The position numbers were made by a program, and so were the translations under genes. Of a DNA stretch of 44,214 nucleotides, positions 1 through 12,565 are shown one piece after another. This DNA comes from Clavulina sp. PMI_390. Taxonomy: Eukaryota; Basidiomycota; Agaricomycetes; Cantharellales; Hydnaceae. The stretch lies in the NCBI GenBank assembly GCA_015039315.1, contig WIDE01000058.1, forward strand, positions 165,876 to 210,089, given 5' to 3'. The notes under the pieces were generated by a model. It worked only from the letters and a program-made list of their open reading frames with translations, was not told where the DNA came from and made no database searches. Every line of letters begins with the position of its first letter. The first letter of the stretch is position 1.

Positions 1-100
1 TATTTTATTACGATATCTTGATAATACCCTTGTTTGTCTTGTTGAAAAGAAATTGATGAAAATTTATGACGTATCCTCTGGCGCTTCAGCTGTATGATGA
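1..100. repeat. Duplicated intergenic flank, copy 1 (partial at window edge)
   Basis: This stretch resembles the start of the flank at about 6904: both contain a run like cgatatctt-ataat followed by a ttgtctgtt/ttgtcttgtt segment and gaaaagaaattgatg. At 6904 the sequence is the 3' flank of a DUF3533 gene that precedes an NACHT gene. Its presence directly upstream of the first NACHT gene suggests that another copy of that arrangement continues to the left of the window. Alignment was by eye and only about the first 100 bases are shared. Confidence 0.5.
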
Positions 101-321
101 AATTGGGGGAATTACTGACAAGGCTTTTGAGTCTCTCTGAGTCGAGGCCAAGGCTAGTCCGACTCCGCCGTTCGCAATGCTCGGGTGTGAAGTTTTGCTT
201 TCCGCATTCATAGGGAAACCATAGCCAATTGATGAGGCGGTACACTTAAATTTGAAATTGTGAGGCAATACTTCGCAACACTTGCCAACAGGCTACACCC
301 AGCTTCGCGTACATTGAAACA

Positions 322-3117
322 ATGGGGAACTGTTTCTCAATTAGTGAAAGCGAGAAAGAGTCGACACCCATAGCTGGTAGATCAGGAGACGCTGAAACTG
401 AAGGCGAGCGTATGACTCGTGCGAACTTGAGCCCTTCCTTTCCAGCTGCTACGCTGTTCCGTAATGCCCTTGCTGCTGTAAATGCTGCCTCAGACGTCTT
501 CCCCCCTCTGAAGAGTGCTACAGGAGGTGCATTATGGCTAGTTGATGAAATCTTGGTGAGCTACCGACTTCGCTCGAGGGATGCCGCAGGGGATTCACAG
601 CATAGCTCCATGTTATCCGTCCAGAAATACAAAAGTTTCAAGTCTGAGTGGGCAGATTTTGCCGAATACATCCAATACCACGTCGCACGGATTATATTTG
701 TTGCTAAAGAACAGGGAATAAGTTCTCCCGAGTTCCGGGAAAACCTTGACGATTTAGACAAGTATGCCCAAGTCATGCCCTCTGGTGTGTCATTCACAGG
801 CTTGATACTTACTGTATCTCGTTAGGGTCATTCAAAAGATTGTCACAGAGGTCAACATATTTCTGCATCAAGATCACTTGAATCGTGTCACTGTGTACAT
901 GCGCCACTGCGATGATGTTACACAATATAAGGCAATGCTTGATCGAGCGTTGCAGAAATTCAATGTAGGTTTCTACAATGCCCTAGGCACACACTCCTGC
1001 AAAAGAAGACTGATGAGCTTGCCCATAACTACTAGATCCAGTCTACTATTCTCACTGACTCAAAGATGTCAGCTGTGTTACAGGACACCGACAGTCTAAA
1101 GGAATGGGCTAGCAGCACCCAAAATATTTTGAGACTCTTAACGCAAGGTCAATCAGAGATCTTAAATCACTGTTAGTGCTGCAACTGGCTATATTATTTC
1201 CCATTATCGCTGACGATTGAAATATCGACACTCTGCTTAGTGGGTGCCGCTGAAGTTCACCATCTCCTACAAGACTTAAAGAAACATCTGGTAGATGGCG
1301 CATCAGGACGATTAACGGAGTTATGCGCCAGTGGAACACGCAGACGGATCCTCTGTGAAATTACAGCCTTTCTTGAGGGCCAAGCCAAGGCGTCAGAACC
1401 GTCACCTCGCATCTTTCTTCTTTCTGGGATGGCTGGTGCGGGCAAATCTATTATTGCGCGCACCTGCCGACAATACTTCACGGACCGCCAGGAATTTTAC
1501 ATTGCCTCATTTTTCTTCAACCGTGCATACCCAGAACGCAGCGTACCAACGAGATCGATTGCCCACCTCGCTGCTGCCCTCTGTGACTCGCATCCAGAGG
1601 TGCAGCATGCTATGGCTCGTGCACTGAAAAAACGCTGCGACCTCACTTCTGCCGATCTCATAACCCAATTCAACGCGCTCATTCGAGAGCCCCTCTCGTT
1701 TTTGCCGCCAGATTCCAAGTCAATCATCATCATAATTGACGCCTTGGATGAGGCTGACGACAGCATTACTACTGATATCACCCAGTGGTCGACCGAAGAG
1801 CACCTATTTGACGATTTTCTCAAGGTTCTCAGCGAAGAAACAACATTTCTTTCGCCTCGCGTCCGCATTCTTCTCACTACACGCGATCAGCCAAGTATTT
1901 TGTCTTGCTTCACAGGCAAACCTCACGTCCGTGTTCGCCATTTGCATTTGGACAGGGAATCACTTGAGGACGTCCATAAATATGCTATCATCAAGTTTCA
2001 AAATATTGCCATAAAGAAACGCATTGCTCAATGGCCTTCTAGTGAGCAGGTGGAGCTGTTTGCGCAGAGGTCGGGAGCCCTCTTTATCTGGGCGCGGACA
2101 GCGCTTGAGTGGATTGAGGACTCTGACAAACCCGTCGATGAGTTGGAACAGATTTTATCTTCCCAACCACCACCTGAGGCAGCCGACCGCCTGAACAGCA
2201 TGTATGCCATGGTTATCAGCAGGCTTCCGTGGCATCGACCATCGTTTCCTCAGCGCTATCGAGACACAATTGGTGCAGTCCTTTGCATGCGCCGCCCACT
2301 GACTATCATTGCACTGGCCAATCTCCTCGGCGAGAACAGGGAAGACCTACGTCGTACGCTTGAAAGGTTGATGCCAATCTTGTCCGGTGTGAGTCAGTGT
2401 GACGAGCCAGTGACTGTCGCCCATGAATCAGTGCGAGAATACATCTTGATGTATGCCTCAACAAGAGGAGTTGAAGCACATTTTGGGATACATCCTGAAT
2501 ATGCGAACGGTTTCCTCGCCGACCGCTGCATTAAACTTATGGATGAAAATATCAGCACTTCTCATGGCGGACAGCCCGAAAAGAATATGCAAGAGACACC
2601 CTCATTCGTATCATTAGTCCCGACCTATCTCTTAGGCCGCGTTGAAGATCATGCTATATATGCAATCGACTTTTGGCATGAGCATGTGGCTTTGGGACCC
2701 CGCTCCATGGGATTTTATACCAAGGTAGGACCTCTCATCCTGAGATGGATGCTATCCTTTCTAGTGAAGACCGTCAATCCTCGAAGGGGTAGATTTACCG
2801 GAGAGCTTCTGAAAGCACAGACTGATGCAGGGTTCTTCTCGATTAGAGACGTTCCTCCAGATGATCCCGTCCTACAATTCCCTATTCCGTTGAGAATTTT
2901 CATTGGAAATTTAGACGGTTTACGAAACCTCGTATCTTACAAAGATCTTCGCGTGGCACCTGCCGCTAGAAGGGAGCAGCTAGGCCTCATTATTGCGGGT
3001 ATTTCGCTTCTGTATGAATCAGAGCGTGCCCAGCCTATCCCGACGGAAGCCATCACAGACCAGCTTCCGGAGCAGCCTAGCATTAGCGTCAATACTATCC
3101 TAGCTAGAGCCCTCTAA
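322..3117 (+). CDS. NACHT (NLR-like) STAND ATPase 1 with MLKL/HeLo-like N-domain
   Basis: Exons 322-555, 625-761, 826-964, 1042-1171 and 1241-3117 join in frame to about 838 aa; the same joints recur in the three neighbouring paralogues. The protein starts MGNCFS, which fits N-myristoylation at Gly2 with possible palmitoylation at Cys4. Residues of about 45-200 are helical with a PPLKSATGGALW motif, resembling the fungal MLKL/HeLo-like four-helix domain (inference). The NACHT domain has a P-loop GMAGAGKS at about 276-283, Walker B IIIIDALDE at about 377-384 and a sensor strand ending TTRD. A winged-helix-like segment (RRPLTIIALANLLG, then VTVAHESVREYI) follows. The last 200 residues carry a conserved AIDFWHEH motif but no WD40, ankyrin or TPR repeats. 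STAND proteins of this kind are thought to switch on by oligomerising upon ligand detection; the ligand here is unknown. Exon 1 reads through its intron without a stop, so only comparison with paralogues shows that intron. Confidence 0.85.
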
Positions 3118-4589
3118 AAGTCGATTAAGTAGCTTGTATGGAATCGCATTTTACTTTACTTTATTTTATTTATTTTGTGTGAATGGATGGTGAGTGCATA
3201 TTCCGAGTGCGCTGAAATTCTGTCATGATACATCTAGAAAGAGGTATTTAAGGGTAATTTGGGATTGCAGCTCGAATAATCGCTGGAGCATAAAACCAGG
3301 GGAGTTACAACCTCGAACAGAAATGGCCGGAAGCGAATCGAGGATGGGGCAGTTAAATTGAGGACTGGTGAGGTAGTGCACAACCTTTCATAGAAGGATT
3401 CAAAGGGCATCTTTGCGCATATTAAGGATTGTCGCTGCCTGAAGGTATTTCTAACTAAGATAGTTGAATGCTCCTGTTCTCAGAGTGACTTGAATACGAG
3501 ACCAAATGCATGACACGGGGATCGAGCCATAAGGAGTAGTCTTCGTACCGATATCGAGCGGCTAGGCCTATATTAAGTCATAATGATAGATCAAAACACT
3601 GGAAGATGATTTGGATCTGCGCAAAACCATTTCGTAAAAAAAAGGCTGACTTGGACTTGACATGACTTGCGATGGTCGGGTATAGAGTGGCACATAAGCC
3701 TCCAGATAGCACGTATGGTATTAATCCCCCCGCTACTGAATATGTCGCGTTGGGACTATCGTGGGTGCGTGGTAGATACAGGGCTTTTTTGCCTTCTCCT
3801 CAGGTTCAAGGTTGAATATGGAGGTGAAGCTTAAACGTGGGGTAAATACGCTCCGGCCACCGAACAAGCTACCATTCGCTGATTACCTAGAGGATTTGAC
3901 CGTCCTGGGGGTCGATCAAACAAAATGAATAGTTCCGGAGGCTGGACAAGTGCCTTTGGGTTTTTGGGACCACGGATACAGTCTAATCACGGAATTGAAC
4001 GGCGTCGAGGGGGTCCCTTGTGTATTCCACGGACAGAAAATTTCATGTTGGAGATCCCGGAGGTCGACGAGCAGGAAGGGCGTTTAATCTTGGCATCTCA
4101 TTTCTCGTTGTGGCACTATGACGGATGGAGGGGCCGTAAGAATAGACCATTATAGACGGCGAGTCCTGAGTAGCTTGAAGCGACGAAGATGCTTATTTGC
4201 GAGATCCAGACAGGTGAGCGGGCTGAAACAACCCTGAATGCGTCAAGAGCGCAAGTAGAATGCAGGGAGCGAGAAAGGGTGACGAATGCGTGACAATGTG
4301 ACAGTCTCGGTCACGCCGTGTTTGCGCCATTTGTCCGATACCATCGCATTCCTATTTCCTCGGCGATGCTTGGAGAGAACCGCCCAGCGGCGCATGAAAC
4401 CCGCATGCTAACGTGATTTGATGTCCTCGGGGAGGTTTCTTTGTTTCTAAATCCGGGATGAACAGTAATCCCTCTGACAACTTTGCATGGCTAAGCTGAT
4501 GCAACACTGGCGCTCGGATGTGGTGTCATCGTTGCCACAAGTTTCCTGACAGAGGACTACATAAACCCTTGCCACTCGCCAGATGGCTG
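3118..4589. other. Intergenic stretch without a supportable gene
   Basis: Short open frames occur on both strands, for example 3925-4155, but none has a recognisable motif, a paralogue in the window or convincing splice structure. The first 60 bases after the NACHT stop are T-rich (about 3150-3177), as expected of a 3' untranslated region. Confidence 0.5.
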
Positions 4590-4745
4590 CTCTCTCCACT
4601 CATCCACCTTCCTCTCTCTCCGCTCCACCCCTCTCCTCCCTCCTGCTTCTCCGCCCGAGTCTTCGCTTGCTCGCTTGATTCGCCCACAACACCATCATCG
4701 CCCCTTCCTCCTGACACTTTCACCCGCCGTTAGCTCTCAACTTTC
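4590..4745 (+). promoter_or_regulatory. Pyrimidine-rich leader/promoter of DUF3533 gene 1
   Basis: A dense CT tract (blocks such as cctctctctccgctcc and cctctcctccctcctg) runs to within a few bases of the ATG at 4753. CT-rich tracts next to the transcription start are common in filamentous-fungal promoters. No clear TATA box is visible; a weak acataaa lies near 4558. Confidence 0.4.
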
Positions 4746-4752
4746 TGCTAAG

Positions 4753-6622
4753 ATGTCTTCTGATATGAAAGCAAATTTCGGCGAAGAGGCTAAGCCTGTT
4801 GCTCCTCGCAAATTCTCGCACAAGTGTCAGTCGCTTACTCCTTGGCGCTCCACCGGCTAGAGCATACCCGACTGACGACTCATATTTTTTCTAAATTGGC
4901 AACTATAGTCTGGTCGCCAGAAATGCAACCTTTCCGTAAGATCTACATGAAAGGCATGATTGGTAGCTTCGTGATTGTTATCATAGTTATGTGGGTCACC
5001 ATGTAAGTCGCGTCATTGCGTTCATTTATTTTTCTTTCCCCTTGCCTCGGTTTTTGCTCACGCATTTTGGATGTCAATAGGAGCGTCTACTGGGGTTCCC
5101 TCGCCCACCAGCGGTCATACTCCCACCGCCTTGCAGCGTTCTACGTTGATCATGACAACTCCACCATCGGCCAGAGCTTGCGCGCGGTCATTGAGAACAA
5201 CATTGCGAACCAGACGCATTACAAGCTCGGGTGGCGAATCGTCTCACCGTCAGATTGGCCTACGAACGAGGCTGCCGCCGCTGGTGTTCAAGATGAGCTC
5301 GCATGGGTAATCGTAATGGGTAAGTGCGCCATTTCCGCGTTTCTGTCTCATGCTTCTTTCTCTTGGAAGTTTCGATACTAACGGAATGGGTGACCCTTTC
5401 TTCTATGTGTATGCAGTTCAACCCAACGCCACCGCCAATCTGATTGCTGCGCGCGCGGCTGGTGATACGTCCTATGATCCCACTCAATCTGTCCTTGCAT
5501 TTTATTCGCAAGCTCGTAACGAGCAGGCCACCTCCAGCTATACACTTCCCTATACCCAAGCGCTGCTGACTCAGGCCTTGACCGAGATCGGCAACAAGAT
5601 GACCGGTGACTACCTGGCGTCTATCGGAGGCAACGCTACCGCTATCGCAGCTGCTGCCAAGGCTCCTCAGACGCTCGCTAACCCTGTGTGGTTCACGATG
5701 GTCGACATCAGGCAGTTCAGCGCACCAGTCGCAACCGCCGTGCTTCTCGTCGGCTCCATCTACCTCATCATCTTCACCTTCACTGTCACCATGGGCGGTT
5801 ATGGTGCTCGTGCTCCTATCGAGCAGTTCCTGACCACCAGCGAGCTCCTCAAACTCCGCTTGGCTGCGCCCATGATCCTCTACTTCCCTCTCTCGCTTTC
5901 CTTCGCCATGATCTCGCTGCCCTACAAGGTTCCCTTCGGTGCCAAGTACTCGTATGGGGGAGGTTTCTTCCTCTACTGGGTCTTTGTGTATCTGACCATG
6001 GCTGCTGTCGGCCTGGGTAACGAGTTCACTGTACAACTCTTGGGACCCAAGTTCATTCCCTTCTACCTGGTGGTACGTTTTCTATCGTGGCCTTTCATAT
6101 CTGACTTGATACTGATCGTTGGCGCTCAATAGGCTGTCATCATCTGCAACGTCTCAGTCGCGAGTTTGCCCATTGACCTCGAGCCCTGGTTCTACAAGTA
6201 CGGCTACGGCTTCCCCGTCTTCAAGTACGTTCCCTTCCTTTCGTCTCTGTTCGTACCGCCAGATCCTAACCTCGTTACTTCCCTCCTGCAGCATGTCGCT
6301 CGCCGTCCGCACAATCATCTTCAACGTGCGCTCGCACTTGGGCCGCAACGCCGGTGTCCTCATCGGCTGGGTCCTGCTCTCTATCGTGACCATCACCGTC
6401 ATCTCACTCATGCAGCGCCGCAAGGCCGTTCGCTCTCATCAAGCTGAGACGATCCCTGCTGGCGGTCTTGAGGGTGGTGCCTTCGTCCCTGTTATGGCTC
6501 CTTCTGGGACAACGACCCCTGGTACCATCTCGGTTATGGGCGATAAGCTCTATCAGCAGTCGCAAGGCTCTGAGACTTCTGTTGAGGAGGAGCGCAACAG
6601 TGTTCATCACGACCGTCAATGA
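4753..6622 (+). CDS. DUF3533 (SNG1-type) multi-pass membrane protein 1
   Basis: Exons 4753-4825, 4909-5002, 5081-5319, 5417-6072, 6133-6224 and 6292-6622 join to 494 aa. The first donor is GTCAGT; it is the choice that keeps frame and matches the paralogue at 25956. One membrane segment lies near residues 40-56, followed by the family hallmark VYWGSLAHQRSY and a large non-cytoplasmic region (VDHD, then QPNATANLIAARA). Five further hydrophobic segments follow, with the conserved SLPYKVPFGA and DLEPWFYKYGYGFPV motifs. The yeast relative SNG1 is a plasma-membrane protein linked to nitrosoguanidine/drug resistance; the substrate here is unknown. The short cytosolic tail after RRK ends in a Ser/Glu-rich stretch. 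The gene lies between two NACHT genes on the same strand. Confidence 0.85.
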
Positions 6623-6899
6623 TAATCGTTGACTATTTGGTCCACTCTCAGTCTCGTCTTCCTTATCTCGTCGGCACTCGTGCCCCTCTCGCTTTCGATC
6701 TCGCTATCGTCGCTTTCCATCATCACTTGCATTGTTATCACCTAATCATTACGATCATGATTGACCCCTCGCACTTTCCCCATTTTGACTCTCATAACCC
6801 CCTATCCACCCTCCTCCCTTCTGTTACGAAAGACCAACAATGATTTTCTCCACTAGATTCGCTCTATCTATCTATTCAGCATATCGCCTCTCTCAGAGG

Positions 6900-7430
6900 T
6901 GTATACATTATGCGATATCTTAATAGTACTTTTGTCTGTTTTATTGTTCTGCCGAAAAAGAAATTGATGGAAAGTTACAAGATTTTGCTCTGAACACTCT
7001 GGAGTTTGCGTGGTTGGCGTTTGTAGTGATGGATACCATTGAGAGGAGTGTGACCTTATCTACGGGCTAATAACGCTGTTCTCCTCCAACCCCCTTCTGC
7101 GGCCTGATATAGTACATCCCACATAAGCAAAAACGCAAACCTTCTCCCGAATCGAATGAGAACGAGTGGGTAGATTCCGCGACTCTATGTGTAGTGGCCC
7201 AAAGCTGAGACAGGCTAGGCTGTCCGATATTCAAGTATGACACTATATACGGATACCCCAAAGTTCGGCACCGATGATTGACTTGCATCGAGTGGAAAGG
7301 GTCAGCCCCAAGCCACTGTTATGTTCCTATGAAGACAAGGCTGTGCATTGACACCAGAAATACACATATTGCCGAGCCGCTCACTTGTAGTTGACTCGTT
7401 ACACTACAGCCAGACCACCCGTATGAACTT
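6900..7430. repeat. Duplicated intergenic flank, copy 2 (upstream of NACHT gene 2)
   Basis: This segment aligns by eye along its length with 11225-11750. Shared landmarks in order are tttgtagtgatg, gaggag, aacccccttct, a tgagaac-agt-ggta block, cttgcatc, aaggctgtgc and acctgtagttgact (here acttgtagttgact). Identity looks like about two thirds. It ends about 200 nt before the ATG of NACHT gene 2, so it probably carries promoter sequence duplicated with the gene. Confidence 0.7.
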
Positions 7431-7598
7431 ATATCCAAGAACCAGATGCTCATGCTGTTCTACTATTTTCAAAAAAAGAAATTTAACTAATCAGGCTGCC
7501 GCTTGTTAAGCGACCGTCAAGCGATTTTGTTCGATTTGAAATCTTGAGAAACACGCCCCAACAAGTTTGGTTCGGTGTCTCCACAACTTGTGAACACG

Positions 7599-10500
7599 AT
7601 GGGAACCTGTTTCTCAGGATTTGGCAGAAAGAGTACGACCGCGGAGGACCGCGTGCCTCGTGATGCGCACACCAAAGGCAACCAAGGGACTTCCTCAACT
7701 GGTCAAACACCAGCTCTTCCTCGGACCATCATTACCACCGCTGCAACACAAAATCAGGCCCAGCTTCCCCTTCAATCGATGTCCAGCATGAGGCCTCGAA
7801 ATGGAGCTAGTGCTGCGCTCTTACGGTCGTACGGAAACGGCGGTGCCATGCGAAAAGGGACTTCTATCTTCTCACATCATTCAGCTGGTGCATATTCCGC
7901 CATGTCCGGCGGCACTCAAGACACTCGCCATTCCCGTAGATCTCAGGCTAGCCATAAATCTGGGGCCAGTCGCCTGTCTCTAACATTTAATATGCCTTCT
8001 TTTTCAACTAAATTGATTCGCAGTGCTCTAGCTGCTGTGAACGCGGCTTCAGATGCGTTTCCGCCCTTGAAAAGTGCTACTGGAGGTGCACTTTGGATAA
8101 TAGATGAAATCTCTGTGAGTAATTTTAAGGTATCTCGGAGTATCGTGGCCATGTAATACTTAGTTTTCCATTAGAAATACCAATCTTACAAGTCCGAGTG
8201 GGGGGATTTTGCTCGATATGTGGAGTTTCATATTGCACAAATAATATTTGTTGCAAAGGAACACGGTGTGATCTCCCCCAAATTACGAGAGAGTCTCGAT
8301 GAAGTCGACAAGTATGTTAACCTGTGGCCCTTATTATCCCTTGCATTATTGATCCAAATAATATATTTTTCTCATAGAGTTCTTAAAAACATCCAGAGTG
8401 ATTTCAACAAGATATCAACACTCAGTTCAGGCTCCGCGCTTCTGACATACCTGCAAGATAGAGACGCCCTTGAGCGCTACAAAGCCAGCTTCGATCAAGC
8501 CTTAAAAAAATTCAATGTGCGGTTTCACAATCCTTCACGGTGTACCTGTGATGAATACATATGGAACTACCTGTCGCTAGTTCCAATCTACTATCCAGGG
8601 TCATGAAGCATTGCTACATGTTCTACAGGACACTCAAGCACTCACGACATGGGCCAGCAGCATCGAAAACACCTCCAGACTTTTGTTGAACGGCCAAAAA
8701 GACATCTTGAGCCATGGTAAGTGCTTTGGCAGCGGTTTTTCAGTAAAGACTATGGTTGACCAGTGGAGCTACTGAACAGTTGAAGCTACGGAAATCTCAT
8801 CGCTACTCCAAGTATTGCAAAACCACACCGTCGATGGGGCAACGGGTCGGGGAACTGGTATTTGTCTAGATGGCACTCGCCATGCAATTCTTGATGAAAT
8901 CATCACATTCCTTCAGAATCAAAAGAGTGAGCCTAGATTGCCGGTACGAATCTTCCTCCTTGCCGGGGTAGCTGGAGCGGGGAAATCAACAATTGCGCGG
9001 ACCTGTCTGCAACACTTCAACAGTCGCAAAGAGTTCCATGTTGCTTCATTTTTCTTCAGTCGCGCTCACCCAGGGCGTAACACACCTGCGAAGGCAATTT
9101 TGCACCTTGCTGCTGCTCTTGCTGATGCGCATCAAGTTGTGCGGAATGCGATGGCTTTGGCACTGAAGGAACACCAGGGCCTCACCTCTCGCGACCTTGT
9201 AACTCAGTTTAGCGAGCTCATTTGCAAACCCCTCTCACTTCTCCCAAAGGACAGCAAATCCATTGTCATTGTGATTGATGCATTGGATGAAGCTGAGGAT
9301 CACTCTCCCTCTTTTCCTACAAGATTACCTCTGGAAGAGCATCTTTTTAATGAGTTCCTTGGAGTAATCAGCAAGGAGTGGAGACTCCTTCCACTCTGTG
9401 TCCGTGTTTTGATCACCATGCGTGATGACCGTGAGATTATGTCTCACTTCACCGGGAAATCCCATGTTCACGTCCATCACTTACATATGGACAATGCAAC
9501 ACACGAGGATGTTCGTCTCTATTCTCGCGCCAAGTTCAATGTGATTGCCAATAAGCACGAGATCAATGGTTGGCCTTCTATCAAGCAACTCGAAACTTTT
9601 ACGCAAAAATCTGGAGCTCTATTCATCTGGGCACGGATGGCCCTTGACTGGATTGATGAAGCAGACGATCCAGTCGATGAGTTGGAGCAGCTTTTGTCGT
9701 CTCAACCCCCTCCCGAGGCAGCTGATCGTATCAACAATATGTACGCCATGATTATTGCCCGCCTCCCATGGGGCCATCCATCATTTCATCAACGTTATAG
9801 AGATATACTTGGTGCAGTGCTTTTTGTGCGCCGCCCACTTCCCCTCAATAGTCTCGCCAGTTTACTGGGGAAGAAGGAAGACGCTTTACGTCGCACACTA
9901 AAGATTTTAGCCCCTATTCTAACTGGCATCAATCAGGAAGGCCAGCCAGTCACTGTTACCCACGAGTCAGTGCGGGATTATCTCACAATATATGCTGCTC
10001 AAAGAAGTGAAGAACGCAAGTTCGGCATTTCTCCGAATCATGTTCATGACCTCCTTGCTCAACGCTGTTTCAGCGTTATAGACAAAATAATAAGCGATGA
10101 GTGGGTTCATGCATATGACACGGTGCTCCAGCGACAACAGACCATAAGGACTGGTGGACAACTCCTTGGTCGTTCATTGACTAGGACAGAAGACCACCTA
10201 ATCTACGCCATTGATTATTGGCATGAGCATACAGCTCTGGGGTCCTTTGTTGCGAAGTCCCTCCAAGGTCGTCAATACGACCGTTTCATTGGGAAATGGA
10301 AAGCATCCTTCTTCTTCAAGACGGCAAACTTGCGACGGGGGAGATTTGCTACCGAACTCCTTAAGGCACAGCTAGATGCAGGTTTTCTATTCGTGGGAGA
10401 GAGCGACCCTGGTCATCCATTACATCCCTTAAGGCTTCATCTGAAAGCCCTTATCGATAGAGTGGACAGGTTGGGGCCATGGGTAGAATATGAAGACCCT

Positions 10501-10614
10501 AAAGTTGCAGGCGCTGCTAGATTGCAGCAATTGAGTCTGGTTCTAGCGGGAATCTCGCTACTATATCAGTCTCAGCGTGCACAACCCATCCCTGCCGAAA
10601 GAATTACGGGCTAG
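7599..10614 (+). CDS. NACHT (NLR-like) STAND ATPase 2 with MLKL/HeLo-like N-domain
   Basis: Exons 7599-8114, 8175-8311, 8378-8516, 8599-8716 and 8780-10614 give 914 aa. The start MGTCFS again fits myristoylation plus a nearby cysteine. A Ser/Thr/Arg-rich low-complexity linker of about 90 residues, absent from copy 1, follows before the helical domain with PPLKSATGGALW at about residue 160. The P-loop GVAGAGKS lies at about 366-373, Walker B VIVIDALDE ends at about 473, and the sensor strand ends TMRD. The winged-helix-like and AIDYWHEH segments match copy 1, and the C-terminus ends at the same place, without repeats. A possible upstream in-frame non-ATG start was ignored because the MG start is shared by all copies. 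Introns 1 and 2 contain in-frame stops or shift frame, which fixes the exon structure for the whole family. The donor of intron 3 (gtgcgg) is weak but the same junction recurs in the paralogues. Confidence 0.85.
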
Positions 10615-11224
10615 CTGATATGATAAAGCGCCCTCGAGGCGACTGACCGCATGCCCTTGGATTAGCTAGGGGAAGATACATACATATTGTTATTTGTTTC
10701 AGCCAATGGAGGGGTAGAGTCAAGAATTCTTCTGAGTAGAAACCCAGTGTTTTAGCCGGATATGGCCTTGGGATTGTCGGCCATCATCTATAGCTGGCCT
10801 CAACATCAAACGGCGGATCTACACAACGAGTGATGTCAAAATCCTAATATGAGAAAAATCGGACTCTCACTCAAGTGGAGGTGGTGTGAGACAGTTATGG
10901 ATCCAAAAAAGACAAAAGAACCCAGAGTGGACGCAGGAAATATATTACCAGCGGCAGGGTTCAAATACATGGCCATGTAATGAGAACTATTATAAGATTG
11001 GAGCTTCCTTGCACAGTTGACTAAATCGGCATCCGTGTCATGAGAGCAGGCTTAGTCCAAGTTAGCTAGGCAGCAGAACTATTCCGTGAGGCACGGAAGA
11101 GTCGGGGGGGGGGGGGCCAGAGTAGTATTTTAAAATATTTTTAGGGTCTCAGAGGCCGAGGTAGAAACTTTGTTGCAATGCTGAGATGGGTTGACGCTGT
11201 CAGTGTAGAGCATGTAAGCCTTCA
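10615..11224. other. Intergenic stretch, no gene seen; contains G13 tract
   Basis: No frame here has a motif or a paralogue. A run of 13 G lies at 11104-11116, close to the start of the duplicated flank. Such tracts are prone to sequencing and length errors. Confidence 0.5.
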
Positions 11225-11750
11225 AGGATATCATGGTTTAGTGGTAGCATTACATCGGAGATGATTTGATGTAATATAGTGATCGTAGCCTGGTCTGTTT
11301 TGGCCGTTTTGACGAAAAGAGAACGATGTAAAGTTATGAAATCGTATGCCAGAAATATGAAGTGCAGAGCGTAGGCCTTTGTAGTGATGAATATTCGAGA
11401 GGAGCCCGACCCTGACCTGGACTAACAAGGCTATTATCTTCTAACCCCCTTCTTCCAGCTCACAGACTGCATCTCATGTGGGCAAAAATTTTGATATTAC
11501 TCCAAAATCAAGTGAGAACAAGTAGGTAAACTCCGTGAGCCTCTATGTCCATCCGATCTGGTGTTCAAGAATGGGTATAATAGACGGAGTGCAGAGTTGG
11601 CAGTGATGAATTACTTGCATCAAGGGCAAGGGGCTAACCCCATGCCGCAGTGGTACTGTTATGAAGCCAAGGCTGTGCGTCAAACATTAGAAAGATGCAA
11701 ACAGTCGGGCCTCTTACCTGTAGTTGACTATTAGCCGTCCATTGGTAGAG
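11225..11750. repeat. Duplicated intergenic flank, copy 3 (upstream of NACHT gene 3)
   Basis: This is the counterpart of 6900-7430, with the same ordered landmarks (tttgtagtgatg, taacccccttcttcc, gtgagaacaagtaggta, cttgcatc, aaggctgtgcg, acctgtagttgact). Here no DUF3533 gene precedes it, so either that gene was lost or only the flank was copied. The right side runs into the assembly gap. Confidence 0.7.
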
Positions 11751-11814
11751 AAGCACTATTCAATAGTTCAGTATGATTACTGGGACTGTGAAAGGGGCAT
11801 ACCTTGAACAAATT

Positions 11815-12219
11815 NNNNNNNNNNNNNNNNNNNNNNNNNNNNNNNNNNNNNNNNNNNNNNNNNNNNNNNNNNNNNNNNNNNNNNNNNNNNNNNNNNNNNN
11901 NNNNNNNNNNNNNNNNNNNNNNNNNNNNNNNNNNNNNNNNNNNNNNNNNNNNNNNNNNNNNNNNNNNNNNNNNNNNNNNNNNNNNNNNNNNNNNNNNNNN
12001 NNNNNNNNNNNNNNNNNNNNNNNNNNNNNNNNNNNNNNNNNNNNNNNNNNNNNNNNNNNNNNNNNNNNNNNNNNNNNNNNNNNNNNNNNNNNNNNNNNNN
12101 NNNNNNNNNNNNNNNNNNNNNNNNNNNNNNNNNNNNNNNNNNNNNNNNNNNNNNNNNNNNNNNNNNNNNNNNNNNNNNNNNNNNNNNNNNNNNNNNNNNN
12201 NNNNNNNNNNNNNNNNNNN
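11815..12219. other. Assembly gap (405 N)
   Basis: The bases are undetermined. The gap separates the duplicated flank from the 5' region of NACHT gene 3, and its true length may differ from the number of N. Confidence 0.98.
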
Positions 12220-12565
12220 CCAGTGACCGAGAAACTGGGGCTTGTCAACGCAAGAGAATAGGCACGCCGTTGCTCAAGTTGTGACTCGGACGTCACAGTA
12301 TTTGGTCTCCGCGCCTCTCATCCAGTGTCCTCATCTCTTGATATCTCAAGTTCCCATCGCACCAATACATTCGACGTTTCGAATCTTGCTACTCTCTGCC
12401 ACCTGAATTGATGCTGTTTCTGGAGTTTTCTTTAAGTGAGCTAGCGCTGGCATGGACAAGACCTTCAGTTGTCGAAATTTGAAATCGCTTGGAGCGGCGA
12501 GGCTGTCAATGTCAGCAGCGTAACATTCACCAACAACCTCGATTTGAGTCCCTCTCTTCTACACA

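Noticed and set aside
3925..4155. 76-aa plus-strand open frame in the first intergenic region
   Set aside because: It is short and has no motif, paralogue or splice partner.
11104..11116. G13 tract, and a second one at 28478-28490
   Set aside because: Considered as quadruplex or recombination sites, but a single homopolymer without further G-runs is weak evidence and its length is unreliable.
11229..11300. tRNA-like D-arm: atggtttagtggtagcatta
   Set aside because: It looks like a tRNA-Gly D-arm, but no acceptor stem, anticodon arm or GGTTCGA-type T-arm follows in the right place. It lies inside the duplicated flank, and the other copies lack it.
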